DNA of 25,897 nt, from contig WHHJ01000025.1 in NCBI GenBank assembly GCA_014872655.1, forward strand, positions 1 through 25,897. Reading direction: 5' to 3'. This stretch comes from Clostridia bacterium. GTDB lineage: Bacteria; Bacillota; Clostridia; Oscillospirales; UBA644. Made by a program: the position numbers and the translations under genes. Below, in pieces: positions 15,116-24,800 of the stretch (positions within the stretch are counted from its first letter, which is position 1; each line of letters opens with the position of its first letter). The notes under the pieces were generated by a model. It searched no databases. It had not been told where the DNA came from and was given only the letters and a program-made list of their open reading frames with translations.

Positions 15116-15985
15116 TTACTGGAATTGTGAAACAACTACTTTATGACTGTTTTCTTCAATGCGTTGTTGATTGAGCTCAATTTGTGCCTTCAGATATTCG
15201 ATATACTCTTCTAGGCTGATTTCTTTTTCGGTGATGTATTGGGCTTGCTCAACATCTCCGATATACCGGAAATGCCAGGGCTTTTCATCGTATCCGGTAG
15301 AGTCCTTTTTGTTGGCGGGATATCGCACGATAAAGCCGTATTTATAAATGTTTTCTTTTGCATATCGGTAAAAAGCTTCATATTCCGCGTCAGATCCGCC
15401 GGAACCTTCCGTCTGGCCGATGTCGACTGCTAATCCGGTTTGATGTTCGCTGTATCCGGCAGGGGCAACATTCAGCTTCGTCTTTGCTGTAATCACTTCA
15501 TCTCCCGAGTATCCGGCAGCTTGATTTCGTTTGTATTCTTCGTTATATAAATTTTGCTGTGTTTGTTCATCACGATAGCCGCTGCGTATCTGACAGTCGA
15601 ATCCGGCTTCTTTGGCATCTGCAAGAAAAGCCTGGAGTTGTTCTGCGGCTTCTTTTTGCAAAAAGATTCCCGTCGAACCAACTTGCGTCAATTCAGGGGT
15701 ATAGTTTTGCGGCAATGCATGATCTTTATTTACTACAATCAGGTATTCGGAATTTAAATAATTTTCATAAGTTTGAACCAGTCGTTCCGGTGTCATATTC
15801 TGGATATCGCCTTGTTTTGTGTTTTCTTCGGCCTGAAGGGAAACAACCGGGCTGATCTCTGAGAAGTACTGATGAATGATTCCGTTTTGTCCTCCGACAA
15901 AAAACAGAGCAAACAAGATCACGGATAACACGGTCGATACTACTGTGCTTGCAATATATTTAACTTTAAATGAGCCGTTTTGCAT
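15116..15985 (-). CDS. VanY/M15B-type D-alanyl-D-alanine carboxypeptidase
   Basis: This protein trims the terminal D-Ala from peptidoglycan stem peptides at the cell surface. From ATG 15985 it has 289 residues: one N-terminal membrane anchor (about residues 9-30), a stalk, and an M15B domain with SGYRDEQTQ, the zinc-ligand motif SEHQTGLAVDIG and PWHFRYIG. I chose ATG 15985 because GTGAGG precedes it; a frame open to 16042 has no ribosome site and begins about 13 bases after the predicted transcription start. A helical Glu/Gln-rich tail of about 45 residues follows the catalytic domain. No vanR/S or ligase genes are near, so this is likely a housekeeping wall enzyme and not a resistance cassette. 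Confidence 0.92.
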   Translation of the reverse strand: MQNGSFKVKYIASTVVSTVLSVILFALFFVGGQNGIIHQYFSEISPVVSLQAEENTKQGDIQNMTPERLVQTYENYLNSEYLIVVNKDHALPQNYTPELTQVGSTGIFLQKEAAEQLQAFLADAKEAGFDCQIRSGYRDEQTQQNLYNEEYKRNQAAGYSGDEVITAKTKLNVAPAGYSEHQTGLAVDIGQTEGSGGSDAEYEAFYRYAKENIYKYGFIVRYPANKKDSTGYDEKPWHFRYIGDVEQAQYITEKEISLEEYIEYLKAQIELNQQRIEENSHKVVVSQFQ

Positions 15986-16060
15986 GGGGGTAAACCTCAC
16001 TGTATAAAAAGTTCTTTTACAAGATAAGATTTTATATTTCATCTGATTTTTTATTCTTAT

Positions 16061-16089
16061 ATACTATCATACTTCGCGTTATTTGTCAA
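16061..16089 (-). promoter_or_regulatory. Promoter for the VanY-type gene
   Basis: On the minus strand a perfect TTGACA (16084-16089) and TAGTAT (16061-16066) are 17 bases apart, with TGA before the -10. This leaves a leader of about 70 bases to ATG 15985. Confidence 0.75.
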
Positions 16090-16186
16090 ATACTTTTCAA
16101 ACAGCCCTTCTCTAAATTAGGCGGAGTTGTTACATAAATGCTATGAAATCTTCGACAAATTCCTGATATTTTTTTTAGAATAACTC

Positions 16187-16215
16187 TTTAAAAAAAAGTA
16201 AGAATATGGTATAAT
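16187..16215 (+). promoter_or_regulatory. Extended -10 promoter for the surface/transport operon
   Basis: TATAAT (16210-16215) is preceded by TGG (extended -10), with a weak -35 TTTAAA (16187-16192) at 17 bases. The transcription start would be about 16222, about 48 bases before ATG 16270. Confidence 0.75.
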
Positions 16216-16269
16216 AAAATGAAAAGATATTACCGCGTTTATAGGATGTCGATGCAGGGGGTACAGAAG

Positions 16270-17499
16270 ATGAAAAAACGTATTTTAGCCGGGTTTATTT
16301 TCTTGTGTATAATCGTTATGGGACTCGGCTTTATGTCTGGTGCTGAGGAGTTGCCGCTGGAGTCGATTCCGGCTCCGTCGGTATATACGTATTATACCGA
16401 CTCTCGTGCGGCAGGTTATATTGGAATGTATTCTGCGGCCCCTTCTTCTATTTTATCCGTTATCAGCGAGTGTGAACAGGACCGTAACGCATTTAAACAA
16501 AAATACGGATACGACTATGTTTCCTTATACATACAATATGATTGGTCTGTAGACAGTTCATCGGATTGGCATTATACCTCGGACTGGGATTGCAAGGACG
16601 GACAGACTGTCGTTGCCAGTCCGCTTAGTGCGATTGCTTCAAGCTTGAGCGTGATTACCAAGAGTGATGTGCTTGTTTTATCAGATCCTGCGCAAAAGGA
16701 GCTGTTTTCTGAATATATTCGGACGGAGACTTCCGATAGCGGGTATACATTGGATTATTTTGATTACGCGGAGCATGAATTGTATCTTCGCTGTCGCTAT
16801 GTTCTTGGTTTTACTAATATAGATGCCCCTGATTTTTCTTTGAACCGGTATTTGACATCCGATTGGTCTGAAGTTTATCAATATTCTCCGGAAAATTCGA
16901 TTCCGGTTCCGAAATCGCCGGAGGCTCCTGTTATTGCTGATTTTCAGCTGAATACAGACTCTCAGACACAGGAGCTGACGTTGACGTTTGACGTGCAGTT
17001 GTCGGAATCCTTTTTACAAACCGCGGTAGATCTTTCTGCTTTAACCGGTCGTGAATACACTTTGGTAGCGCAGGTTCGTACCAACGGGGGCAGTTGGATT
17101 GATGCCGATATTTCAGATGCGACCAATCCGTTTGCTGCCGGAAAAAGAACCGTGACACTGCCCGATGCGTTAAATCCGGATACGTTATATGCAGAGTTTC
17201 GGATGCGGTATATTTTTGAGGCGAACCCAGAGGATTCTTTTACCAATAATATTAAAACGCCATGGTCTCAGACTGCAAGTTATGGTACCAATACATATTA
17301 TACCACTGTTGAATTGAATACGGTGAATACTGCCGTTGCCGATTGTACGTTGTGTCATAATTGTTCTGCACCGCTTGGTGTTTGTTTATATATTTGGTTG
17401 AGTATCATATTGTTTGCTTGTATCGTTTTGTATATTGTGATTGTACTTCGGGTAAAATTACGGCCGCATTCAAAAGATCAAACGATGGGACCATTATAA
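16270..17499 (+). CDS. Secreted, C-terminally membrane-anchored protein with four-cysteine juxtamembrane motif, unknown function
   Basis: No named family is recognised. The 409-residue product has a signal peptide (KKRILAGFIFLCIIVMGLGF; cleavage probably near SGA-EE), a large acidic and aromatic extracellular region, an Ig-like-looking segment (about residues 215-335), then a cysteine cluster C359-x2-C362-x2-C365-x6-C372 with the sequence PLGVCLYIWL leading straight into a membrane helix (about 373-397) and a short basic tail. I recall similar CxxCxxC...PLGxCxxIWL tails in other gut Clostridia surface proteins. The start at 16270 is chosen for its AGGGGG site and signal peptide; the in-frame ATG at 16219 would lie at or before the transcription start. 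It is the first gene of a possible five-gene run. Confidence 0.8.
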   Translation: MKKRILAGFIFLCIIVMGLGFMSGAEELPLESIPAPSVYTYYTDSRAAGYIGMYSAAPSSILSVISECEQDRNAFKQKYGYDYVSLYIQYDWSVDSSSDWHYTSDWDCKDGQTVVASPLSAIASSLSVITKSDVLVLSDPAQKELFSEYIRTETSDSGYTLDYFDYAEHELYLRCRYVLGFTNIDAPDFSLNRYLTSDWSEVYQYSPENSIPVPKSPEAPVIADFQLNTDSQTQELTLTFDVQLSESFLQTAVDLSALTGREYTLVAQVRTNGGSWIDADISDATNPFAAGKRTVTLPDALNPDTLYAEFRMRYIFEANPEDSFTNNIKTPWSQTASYGTNTYYTTVELNTVNTAVADCTLCHNCSAPLGVCLYIWLSIILFACIVLYIVIVLRVKLRPHSKDQTMGPL

Positions 17500-17546
17500 G
17501 TTTTGAGAAAACAATAACCATATTGTGTCACAATCGAGGAGTGGAA

Positions 17547-18713
17547 ATGATTTTGAAAAGAGTACTTTGTACAACTGTTGCCTTAGTTCTGTTTTTGTTC
17601 TGTTTTTCACAGGTGTCTTTTTCTGCACGTACCATAGCCAAGGCTACGTTATCCGGAGCCGAGGTTGTGCATAGCTCGGATACATTAAGTATTACATTTT
17701 CTTTAGACGGTGTTGCGATTACGGGAGTACAGGGAACCATCACCTATGATCCGCAGATCATGACTTTTCAGACGGCAAAAAACGTGAATGATCGAGGTTT
17801 TCAGTTGCAGACAAATACGGCTGACGGGGACGTTCATTTTGTTTTATATCAAACAGATATTGCTCAAAAGTTGTACGGAAACAAACAGTTGTTTACGCTT
17901 ACGTTTAAAATTCGGTCTTCTCAGCAGGGTAAGAAAATCTCTGTATCTGCAACAGACCTGGTTGCGACCAATTCAGAATATTCCATTGCGGTAGAAGATG
18001 CTTTATATAGTCGGACCATTGCAACCGCGGTACCTTATCCGACGCGACTGTCCTCTATGGGAGTGTCCAGCGGGGAGTTGGTTCCGGCCTTTAGTCCGAC
18101 GCAGACCGAATATACTTTAAATGTCGGATATGATGTATCGATGGTTACGATTGATGCAAAACCGGCTTATTCCAGTTCTGTGGTAGACGTCAGTAGTGTA
18201 ACATTAGCACCTGACGCGGTGACGCGATTATATGTACGTGTTTCGACATCTGACACATATACGGATTATGTGATCAACGCATACCGAGAAAAAAATCCTT
18301 CCATTCAGGAGTCCAACGATACGACGGTGACGGTGATATCGTTGTCTGCCGGCAAGCTGACGCCTGATTTTAATAACGACATCTCAGAGTATTCCGTTAC
18401 GGTTGCAGACAATATCGAACAGTTAGACGTCGGAGTTGCCATGCAGTCGCCGAATGCGTACTATGTTGTGGAAAATAACGACAAGTTGGAGTATGGACAT
18501 AATAGTGTTGTGATCACATTGACAGCCGAGGATGAGTATTCCACACGGCAGATCGTATTAGATGTTGTGCGCGAGAAGTCTTCTCAGATTAAGGAGCAGA
18601 CGGAGAAAAGCACGTATTCGATCTGGGGGATCGTAGTGGTTTTGATTTTGGCTGCTGCAACGGTTGCAGTAATTATTTTATTGACCGTGCGGCTTCGTAA
18701 AGAAAAAAAATAA
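17547..18713 (+). CDS. Surface protein with cohesin-type domain and two cadherin-like beta-sandwich domains, membrane anchored
   Basis: The 388-residue product begins with a signal peptide (residues 1-27 or so, ending FSQVSFSA). A cohesin-like domain follows (about 30-150; VQGTITYDPQIMTF and FTLTFKI are typical strands). Two cadherin-like Big domains (PF12733 type) come next, each opening with a characteristic phrase: SSMGVSSGELVPAFSPTQTE (about 170-250) and SLSAGKLTPDFNNDISEY (about 268-350). It ends in a membrane helix (about 360-383) and a basic tail, RLRKEKK. GAGGAG (17535-17540) fixes ATG 17547. Cohesin folds in non-cellulosomal proteins act in adhesion or protein docking; no dockerin is seen in this window. 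It lies 47 bases after the Cys-motif protein gene. Confidence 0.85.
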   Translation: MILKRVLCTTVALVLFLFCFSQVSFSARTIAKATLSGAEVVHSSDTLSITFSLDGVAITGVQGTITYDPQIMTFQTAKNVNDRGFQLQTNTADGDVHFVLYQTDIAQKLYGNKQLFTLTFKIRSSQQGKKISVSATDLVATNSEYSIAVEDALYSRTIATAVPYPTRLSSMGVSSGELVPAFSPTQTEYTLNVGYDVSMVTIDAKPAYSSSVVDVSSVTLAPDAVTRLYVRVSTSDTYTDYVINAYREKNPSIQESNDTTVTVISLSAGKLTPDFNNDISEYSVTVADNIEQLDVGVAMQSPNAYYVVENNDKLEYGHNSVVITLTAEDEYSTRQIVLDVVREKSSQIKEQTEKSTYSIWGIVVVLILAAATVAVIILLTVRLRKEKK

Positions 18714-18773
18714 ATGTAGTCTTTGGCTGGCTTTTAGCAAAGATTGCTTTCAATTGCAAAGGAGTAAGGATTT

Positions 18774-21158
18774 ATGCAAACGCCCCAGGGGCTCACATCT
18801 GAGCAGGTATGGAAACGAAAAGCGCAGGGTAAGGTCAATGTGGTTACCCCGACGCAGTCGAAGTCTTATGCAGATATTATAAAATCGAATGTTTTTACTT
18901 TTTTTAATTTAATTCATGTTATTTTGTTTTTGTTTGTCATAGCTGTCGGAGAATTTAAAAACGGCATTTTTATTCTTATTATCGTTGCGAACACGGTAAT
19001 CGGTATCGTTCAGGAGATGCGGGCAAAGCATAAGGTTGATAAGCTGAAGATTCTCACGGCGCCGCATGTGGACGTTATTCGGGATGCCAAACGTTGCAGC
19101 GTAGAGGTTTCTGAATTGGTACAAGATGATGTTGTGTTGTTTACACAGGGGAGTCAGATTTGTGCAGATGCTGTTGTTCTGGACGGATATGTGGAAGCAA
19201 ACGAAGCGCTGGTTACCGGCGAGTCGGAGACCGTTAAAAAACAAGTGGGAGACACGTTGCTGTCCGGGAGTTTTGTCAGTTCCGGTCAGTGCTTTGCCAA
19301 GTTAACACAGGTCGGAGATCACAGTTATGCCGCAAAATTGGCGGCTGAGGCTAAAAAGCACAAAAAAATCAATTCAGAATTATTAAACTCTTTAAATAAG
19401 ATTATCAAAACGGTTGGTTATGTTTTAATCCCTATGGGCATTTTATTGCTGGTTAAGCAATATGCCACGATTGCCGGAGAAGGTGCTTTCAGTACTTTTC
19501 AGTTTTCCTCATTCTCTGTAGCTGTTACCAAAACAGTGGCTGCATTAACGGGGATGATCCCGGAAGGTTTGTATCTGTTGACCAGTGTTGCGTTGGCTGT
19601 GAGCATGATTCGTTTGGTTCAGCAAAAAGCCTTGGTTCAGGAGATGTATGCGATTGAATCGTTGGCTCGAGTGGACGTTCTTTGTATCGACAAAACAGGA
19701 ACGATTACATCGGGCAGAATGCATGTGCAAACTGTAGAAAATTTAACAGACGAGGATATTGCGTCTCGAATGATGCCGTCGATCTTGGCCGCTTTGGACG
19801 ATCATTCTGTTACGGCGGAAGCATTATCAAAGTATTTTGGCCAAAGCAAACGGTACCAAGCCGTACGAGTTGTTCCGTTTTCTTCTGCACGTAAATGGAG
19901 CGGCTGTGCTTTTTCGGATTCAAAGTATGTATTTGGTGCGGCAGAATTCATTTTATCAGAGATTCCAGATGAGCTGTCCCAGCGGATTCAAACATATGCT
20001 GCGCAGGGCTGTCGAGTTTTGCTATTTGCTCGGTGCGAGCAGATGGATGAGCAGCATATTTCAAACGCCGAGCCTTTAGCTTTGTTTATTATTGAAGATG
20101 AGATTCGTGCCCATGCAAAGCGTACGTTTCGCTTCTTCCGTCAAAATGATGTGGCGATTAAAGTAATTTCAGGCGACAATCCCGTCACCGTTTCTGCCAT
20201 AGCATCCAGGGTAGGGATTCCACAACCGGATCGCTATATTGATTTGTCAACAGTGGGTTCTAATGTCAGTTACGCAGAACTTGCAGAAAAATATACCGTG
20301 TTTGGACGTGTCCGGCCTGATCAAAAGCGAAAATTGGTACAGGCCTTAAAAAAACAGGGACACACGGTCGGCATGACCGGAGATGGCGTCAACGACGTAT
20401 TGGCGTTAAAAGATGCGGATTGTAGTATCGCAATGGCTTCGGGCAGTGACGCTGCTGCGAAAGTTGCGAATATTGTTTTGACAGATTCCGATTTTGCGTC
20501 GATTCCAGATTGTGTTTTTGAAGGTAGGCGTGTGATCAATAATATTCAGCGTTCCGGCGCGTTATTTTTGGTGAAAACGATTTTTTCATTTGCCTTGTCT
20601 GTTTTGACTATTCTTTTGCCCTTGAGTTATCCTTTTATTTCGATTCACTTAACTTTGTTGAGTGCAATCACGATTGGTATTCCGGGGTTTTTCCTTGCTT
20701 TACAACCGGATCGACACCGGGTGCGTGGACGGTTTATTGAAAATGTTTTACAGAATGCCATCCCGTCTGCTGTCAGCAATGTTTGTTGCTTGTTGACGTT
20801 GATGATTATTGAGCAAATAGCCGGATTAACCGACCCGAATATTTTGGGAACAGCGGCGCTATTGATCTCCGGCTTTGTGGGCTTTGTAACATTGTTCCGA
20901 ATCTGTTTGCCGTTTGATAAAATCCGAAAATTTATCTTTGGCGGCTGCGCGGCGTTGTTTGTTTTGATTTTGCTGCTTGCAGCTACTGTCTTTTCCGGAT
21001 TTTTTGAGTTGGCGGTTTTACCCTGGTGGCTAACGTTGACCGTGATATTATTGATGTTGATTTCGATTCCATTGACTTGGAGAACCGGGCAGCTGGTTCG
21101 AAGAATATTTCAAAGACGACAAAACCCGAAACCAAAGAAGAAAAGAGGGAGAGCGTGA
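18774..21158 (+). CDS. P-type cation-translocating ATPase (P2-like, CtpE-type)
   Basis: The 794-residue pump moves a cation across the membrane through a phospho-aspartate cycle. Visible motifs in order: actuator loop LVTGESE (about residue 146), membrane motif IPEGL (about 263), phosphorylation site DKTGT (D306), KWSG, the hinge motif GDGVND (about 539), and a C-terminal set of six hydrophobic helices. It has no N-terminal metal-binding domain and no CPC/CPx motif, so it is not a heavy-metal P1B pump. PEGL plus the length near 800 resembles mycobacterial CtpE, reported to handle calcium; the ion is therefore a guess. The tail is very basic (RRQNPKPKKKRGRA). AAGGAG (18761-18766) supports ATG 18774. 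Its stop overlaps the ABC gene start. Confidence 0.92.
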   Translation: MQTPQGLTSEQVWKRKAQGKVNVVTPTQSKSYADIIKSNVFTFFNLIHVILFLFVIAVGEFKNGIFILIIVANTVIGIVQEMRAKHKVDKLKILTAPHVDVIRDAKRCSVEVSELVQDDVVLFTQGSQICADAVVLDGYVEANEALVTGESETVKKQVGDTLLSGSFVSSGQCFAKLTQVGDHSYAAKLAAEAKKHKKINSELLNSLNKIIKTVGYVLIPMGILLLVKQYATIAGEGAFSTFQFSSFSVAVTKTVAALTGMIPEGLYLLTSVALAVSMIRLVQQKALVQEMYAIESLARVDVLCIDKTGTITSGRMHVQTVENLTDEDIASRMMPSILAALDDHSVTAEALSKYFGQSKRYQAVRVVPFSSARKWSGCAFSDSKYVFGAAEFILSEIPDELSQRIQTYAAQGCRVLLFARCEQMDEQHISNAEPLALFIIEDEIRAHAKRTFRFFRQNDVAIKVISGDNPVTVSAIASRVGIPQPDRYIDLSTVGSNVSYAELAEKYTVFGRVRPDQKRKLVQALKKQGHTVGMTGDGVNDVLALKDADCSIAMASGSDAAAKVANIVLTDSDFASIPDCVFEGRRVINNIQRSGALFLVKTIFSFALSVLTILLPLSYPFISIHLTLLSAITIGIPGFFLALQPDRHRVRGRFIENVLQNAIPSAVSNVCCLLTLMIIEQIAGLTDPNILGTAALLISGFVGFVTLFRICLPFDKIRKFIFGGCAALFVLILLLAATVFSGFFELAVLPWWLTLTVILLMLISIPLTWRTGQLVRRIFQRRQNPKPKKKRGRA

Positions 21159-21856
21159 GCTTTATTGAATTTAAGGATGTAAGTAAAACTTATAAAATGG
21201 GCGATATCGAAATTAACGCCGTACGCAGTGTTGATTTTAAGATTGAAAAAGGTGAGTTTTGCGTCATCGTTGGCCCAAGTGGGGCTGGTAAGACCACTAT
21301 TTTAAATATGCTTGGCGGAATGGATAGTTGTTCCGGCGGTACGATCACTGTAGACGGGACGGAAATCTCGTCGTTTCGCTCCAAGCAATTGACGGAATAT
21401 CGTCGGTACGATGTAGGATTTGTTTTTCAGTTTTATAATTTAGTCCAAAATTTAACGGCGTTAGAGAATGTGGAGTTAGCTTCGCAGATTTGCAAAGATC
21501 CATTGGATGCAGAGCAGGTATTAAAGCAGGTAGGACTAACGGATCGAATGTCTAATTTTCCTGCGCAGCTTTCTGGCGGAGAACAGCAGCGGGTTGCCAT
21601 TGCGCGTGCATTGGCAAAGAATCCCAAGTTGTTACTATGTGATGAACCTACCGGAGCCTTGGATTATAATACCGGCAAGTCGATTTTGAAATTACTGCAG
21701 GATTCTTGCAGAAAAAATGGCATGACCGTCATCGTCATTACGCACAACAGCGCGTTGACCGCAATGGCAGATCGGGTGATTCGGATTAAGAATGGAATGG
21801 TTGCCGAAATGTCATTAAACGCCACGCCGATGGATATTTCTCTGATAGAATGGTAA
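21155..21856 (+). CDS. ABC transporter ATP-binding protein, MacB/LolD type
   Basis: A 233-residue ATPase for an FtsX/MacB-like exporter, with Walker A GPSGAGKTT, Q-loop VFQFYNL, signature LSGGEQQR, Walker B LLLCDEPTGALD and the H-loop VIVITHN. I choose the GTG at 21155 as start: it overlaps the ATPase stop as GTGA, has AGAGGGAG 5 bases before it, and gives the normal family length. A longer frame open to 21026 would lie wholly inside the pump gene. The permease gene follows by 9 bases. Confidence 0.94.
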   Translation: MSFIEFKDVSKTYKMGDIEINAVRSVDFKIEKGEFCVIVGPSGAGKTTILNMLGGMDSCSGGTITVDGTEISSFRSKQLTEYRRYDVGFVFQFYNLVQNLTALENVELASQICKDPLDAEQVLKQVGLTDRMSNFPAQLSGGEQQRVAIARALAKNPKLLLCDEPTGALDYNTGKSILKLLQDSCRKNGMTVIVITHNSALTAMADRVIRIKNGMVAEMSLNATPMDISLIEW

Positions 21857-21865
21857 GGTGAATCC

Positions 21866-24800
21866 ATGAAAACGGCTTTTCGGAAAAATGTTTTCCGTCA
21901 AATCAAAAACACATGGAATCGGTTTATTGCGATTTTTGGTATTGTTGCTTTAGGTGTTGGCTTTTTTGCCGGGCTAAAGGCCACTACCCCCGTGATGAAG
22001 ATGTCTGCGGATGCGTATTATGATGATTGTGGATTTATGGATCTGCGCATTTTATCGACGATGGGTTTGACGCAGGAAGATGTGGACGCTATTCAAAATA
22101 CGGAGGGGATTGAGGAACTTTATGCCTCCTATTCCACGGATGCTTTAGTTGATTTTGAAAGTGGACAGCGCGCGATCAAGGTCATGTCGTATTCTGATTC
22201 CACTTCGATCAACCGTCCCACGCTTGTAGAAGGTCGGTTGCCTGAAAATGATTCGGAGTGCGTAGTTGATTCCCGAATGGTAGATACACAGATTTCTATT
22301 GGTTGTGTGATTCGCATTTCTGATGAAAATACAGAGGATGTGAAACAGACGTTTGCTCGGCAGGAGTATACCGTTGTCGGTCGTGTATCCTCGCCGTTGT
22401 ATTATTCCATTGACCGTGGCAGCACCACGCTGGCGGACGGCAGTTTGGATGGCTTTATTTATATTGATGCCGAGAATTTTACAACGGACTATTATACAGA
22501 AGTTTATGCGCTGGTCTCCGGCGCGTCGTCGTTGATGTGTTATGATGATGCTTATGATGACTTTATTGCAGAAACCAAGTCTCGCGTGGAGTCTTTAGCA
22601 CCCGAACGTCAACAGACGAGGTATGACGAGATTTATCATGAAGCAAAACAGCAGATTGATGAGGCCCAAGCCACGTTGGATGAGAAGCGCGCCCAGGCGG
22701 ATGCCGAACTTGCACAAGCAGAAGAACAGTTACAGAGCGGCCAGCAGCAGATTGATGACGGCTATGCAGCATTAGAACAGTCTCGTTTAGAGTGGGAGAG
22801 CGGAAAGCGCGAATTGGAACAAAAGCAGCAGCAGGCGCAGGAGCAATTTGCACAAGCGCAGGCGCAGTTACAGCAGTCTCAAGCACAGTACGATCAGTCT
22901 GTAGCGCAGTATCAGGAATTGGTTCTTTCGGCACAGCAGGCGCAGTCTGCTGCGGAGGAGTTGAAAGCGCAGATTGATGCTCTGACAGAGGCCGGTGATA
23001 TGGAGTCCGTTGAGGCTTTAACGCCGCAGTATGAACAAGCGGTGGTAACGGCACAAACATTACAGCAAACGGTTACGGCAACCGAGCAATCTTTGGCCCA
23101 AGCGCAACAACAGCTTGAGCAGGGAAAACAAGAGTTGCAGCAGCAGCAAACGGCCGCACAGCAACAAATCGATGCTGCAGCCGCGCAATTAGAGCAGGGC
23201 CAGCAACAAATAAAGTCCGGACAGCAGGAACTGGATCAATCTCAGCAAGAACTGTCTCAAGGCTGGGCAGAGTATGAACAGCAAAAGGCAGATGCATTGG
23301 AACAGTTGGCTCAGGGACAGGCGGAAATTGATGAAAATGCTCAAAAGTTACAGGACATTGAAATGCCGGAATGGTATGTTCTGGATCGAAATGCCAATGT
23401 CGGTTATGCAGGATTTGTTGGAGATTCTGAAAAAATTGATGCCGTTGCGGCGGTCTTTCCTGTATTTTTCTTCTTGGTTGCGGCTTTGGTTTGTTTGACA
23501 ACAATGACACGTATGGTCGAAGAACAGCGTACGCAGATTGGTGTACTGAAATCTTTAGGGTATAAAAAGAGTTCGATTGCATTTAAATATCTGGTTTATG
23601 CAAACTCTGCTTGTATTTCAGGCAGCCTTTTCGGCCTTTGCGTGGGGTATATCGTTTTTCCTGCTGTGATTATGAAAACATATCGCATGTTGTATACAGA
23701 GATTCCGCTTCAGCTTGATTTTAATATTGAATATGCGTTGATTTCTTCGATTGCTGCCATTGTTTGTATCTCAGCGGCAACGATATGGGCCTGTGTAAGA
23801 GAACTTTCGGAGGTTCCGGCAGAATTGATTCGACCGAAAGCCCCTGCGAAAGGAAAGAAGGTCTTTTTGGAGCGTATTCGCCCGTTGTGGAAGAGATTAT
23901 CCTTTACTCAAAAAGTAACGGCGCGAAATCTGATTCGGTACAAAAAACGGTTTTTTATGACTGTAATTGGAATCGGCGGTTGTACGGCGCTGCTGCTTAC
24001 CGGCTTTGGACTTAGCGATTCGATTAACGGTATTGTCGGAAAACAATTTGAAGATTTACAATCTACGGATTTGATGCTTTCCATCAAAAGTCAAGCATCG
24101 GTTGATGATGCTTCATTAAATCAATTTTTAACAACCGAAATGTCCGAGTCTGTTTATATTCGTCAGACAACGGTTGATGCCGTTTGTGGCAATGAAACAT
24201 TTTCTGTTTACCTTGTTGTTCCGGAAGATGCGGATAAAATGAATGATTTTATGACCTTCCGTCATCGAGTTGGGGGAGAATCCGTGACCTTTCCCAATGC
24301 GGACGGTGTATTAGTAACAGAAAAAATGGCATCAAAGTTAGGGTTGGAAAAAGGGGATACCTTTACCTTAAAATCGGGAGACGAAGAGGGCGTGGAGGTG
24401 TCTGTCGGCGATATCTGTGAGAATTATGTTTATAATTATGTGTATATGTCAGCCGATGCCTATACCGCTTGTTTTGGCAGCGAGCCGGAGTATAATATGG
24501 TGTGGGGGAAATATCTTTCCGATTTGACCCCACAGCAGGAAGAGGATTTATGTCAGCGTGCGCTGCAGCTGGATCAAGTGGAGGGCGTTACCAGCCTTTC
24601 TCAAACCCAGGATTCCGTTTCCGATATGTTGCAGGGGCTGAATGCCGTTGTTGTTTTAATTGTTATTTGTGCAAGTGCCCTGGCCTTTATCGTGCTGTAT
24701 AATTTGACCAATATCAATATCACAGAGCGTATTCGAGAGATTGCCACGATTAAAGTCCTTGGGTTCCGGGATAAGGAAGTCAATGCCTACGTCTATCGGG

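Noticed and set aside
15116..15985. Vancomycin resistance vanY
   Set aside because: There is no vanR/vanS, ligase or dehydrogenase nearby; the single M15B enzyme fits ordinary peptidoglycan trimming.
16219..16269. Leaderless start at ATG 16219 for the secreted protein
   Set aside because: It lies 4 bases after the -10 box, before the expected transcription start, and ATG 16270 has both a ribosome site and a signal peptide.
17344..17364. CxxCH heme c-binding motif in the anchored secreted protein
   Set aside because: It is embedded in a four-cysteine cluster next to the membrane, no cytochrome c fold or maturation genes are seen, and anaerobic Clostridia rarely carry cytochrome c.
18714..18773. 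Terminator between the cohesin gene and the P-type ATPase
   Set aside because: Only a 6-base TCTTTG/CAAAGA pairing with a long loop and no T-run is present.
21026..21154. N-terminal extension of the ABC ATPase from GTG 21026
   Set aside because: The extra 43 residues lie wholly within the pump gene, have no ribosome site, and the GTG at 21155 gives the usual length.
22630..23360. Tandem DNA repeat or CRISPR-like array
   Set aside because: The repetition follows coding heptads of a coiled coil with irregular spacing and no constant spacer length.
22563..23582. Long minus-strand open frames opposite the permease coiled coil
   Set aside because: They are shadows of the repetitive Gln/Ala codons of the real gene, with Pro/Thr/Ala-biased products and no ribosome sites.
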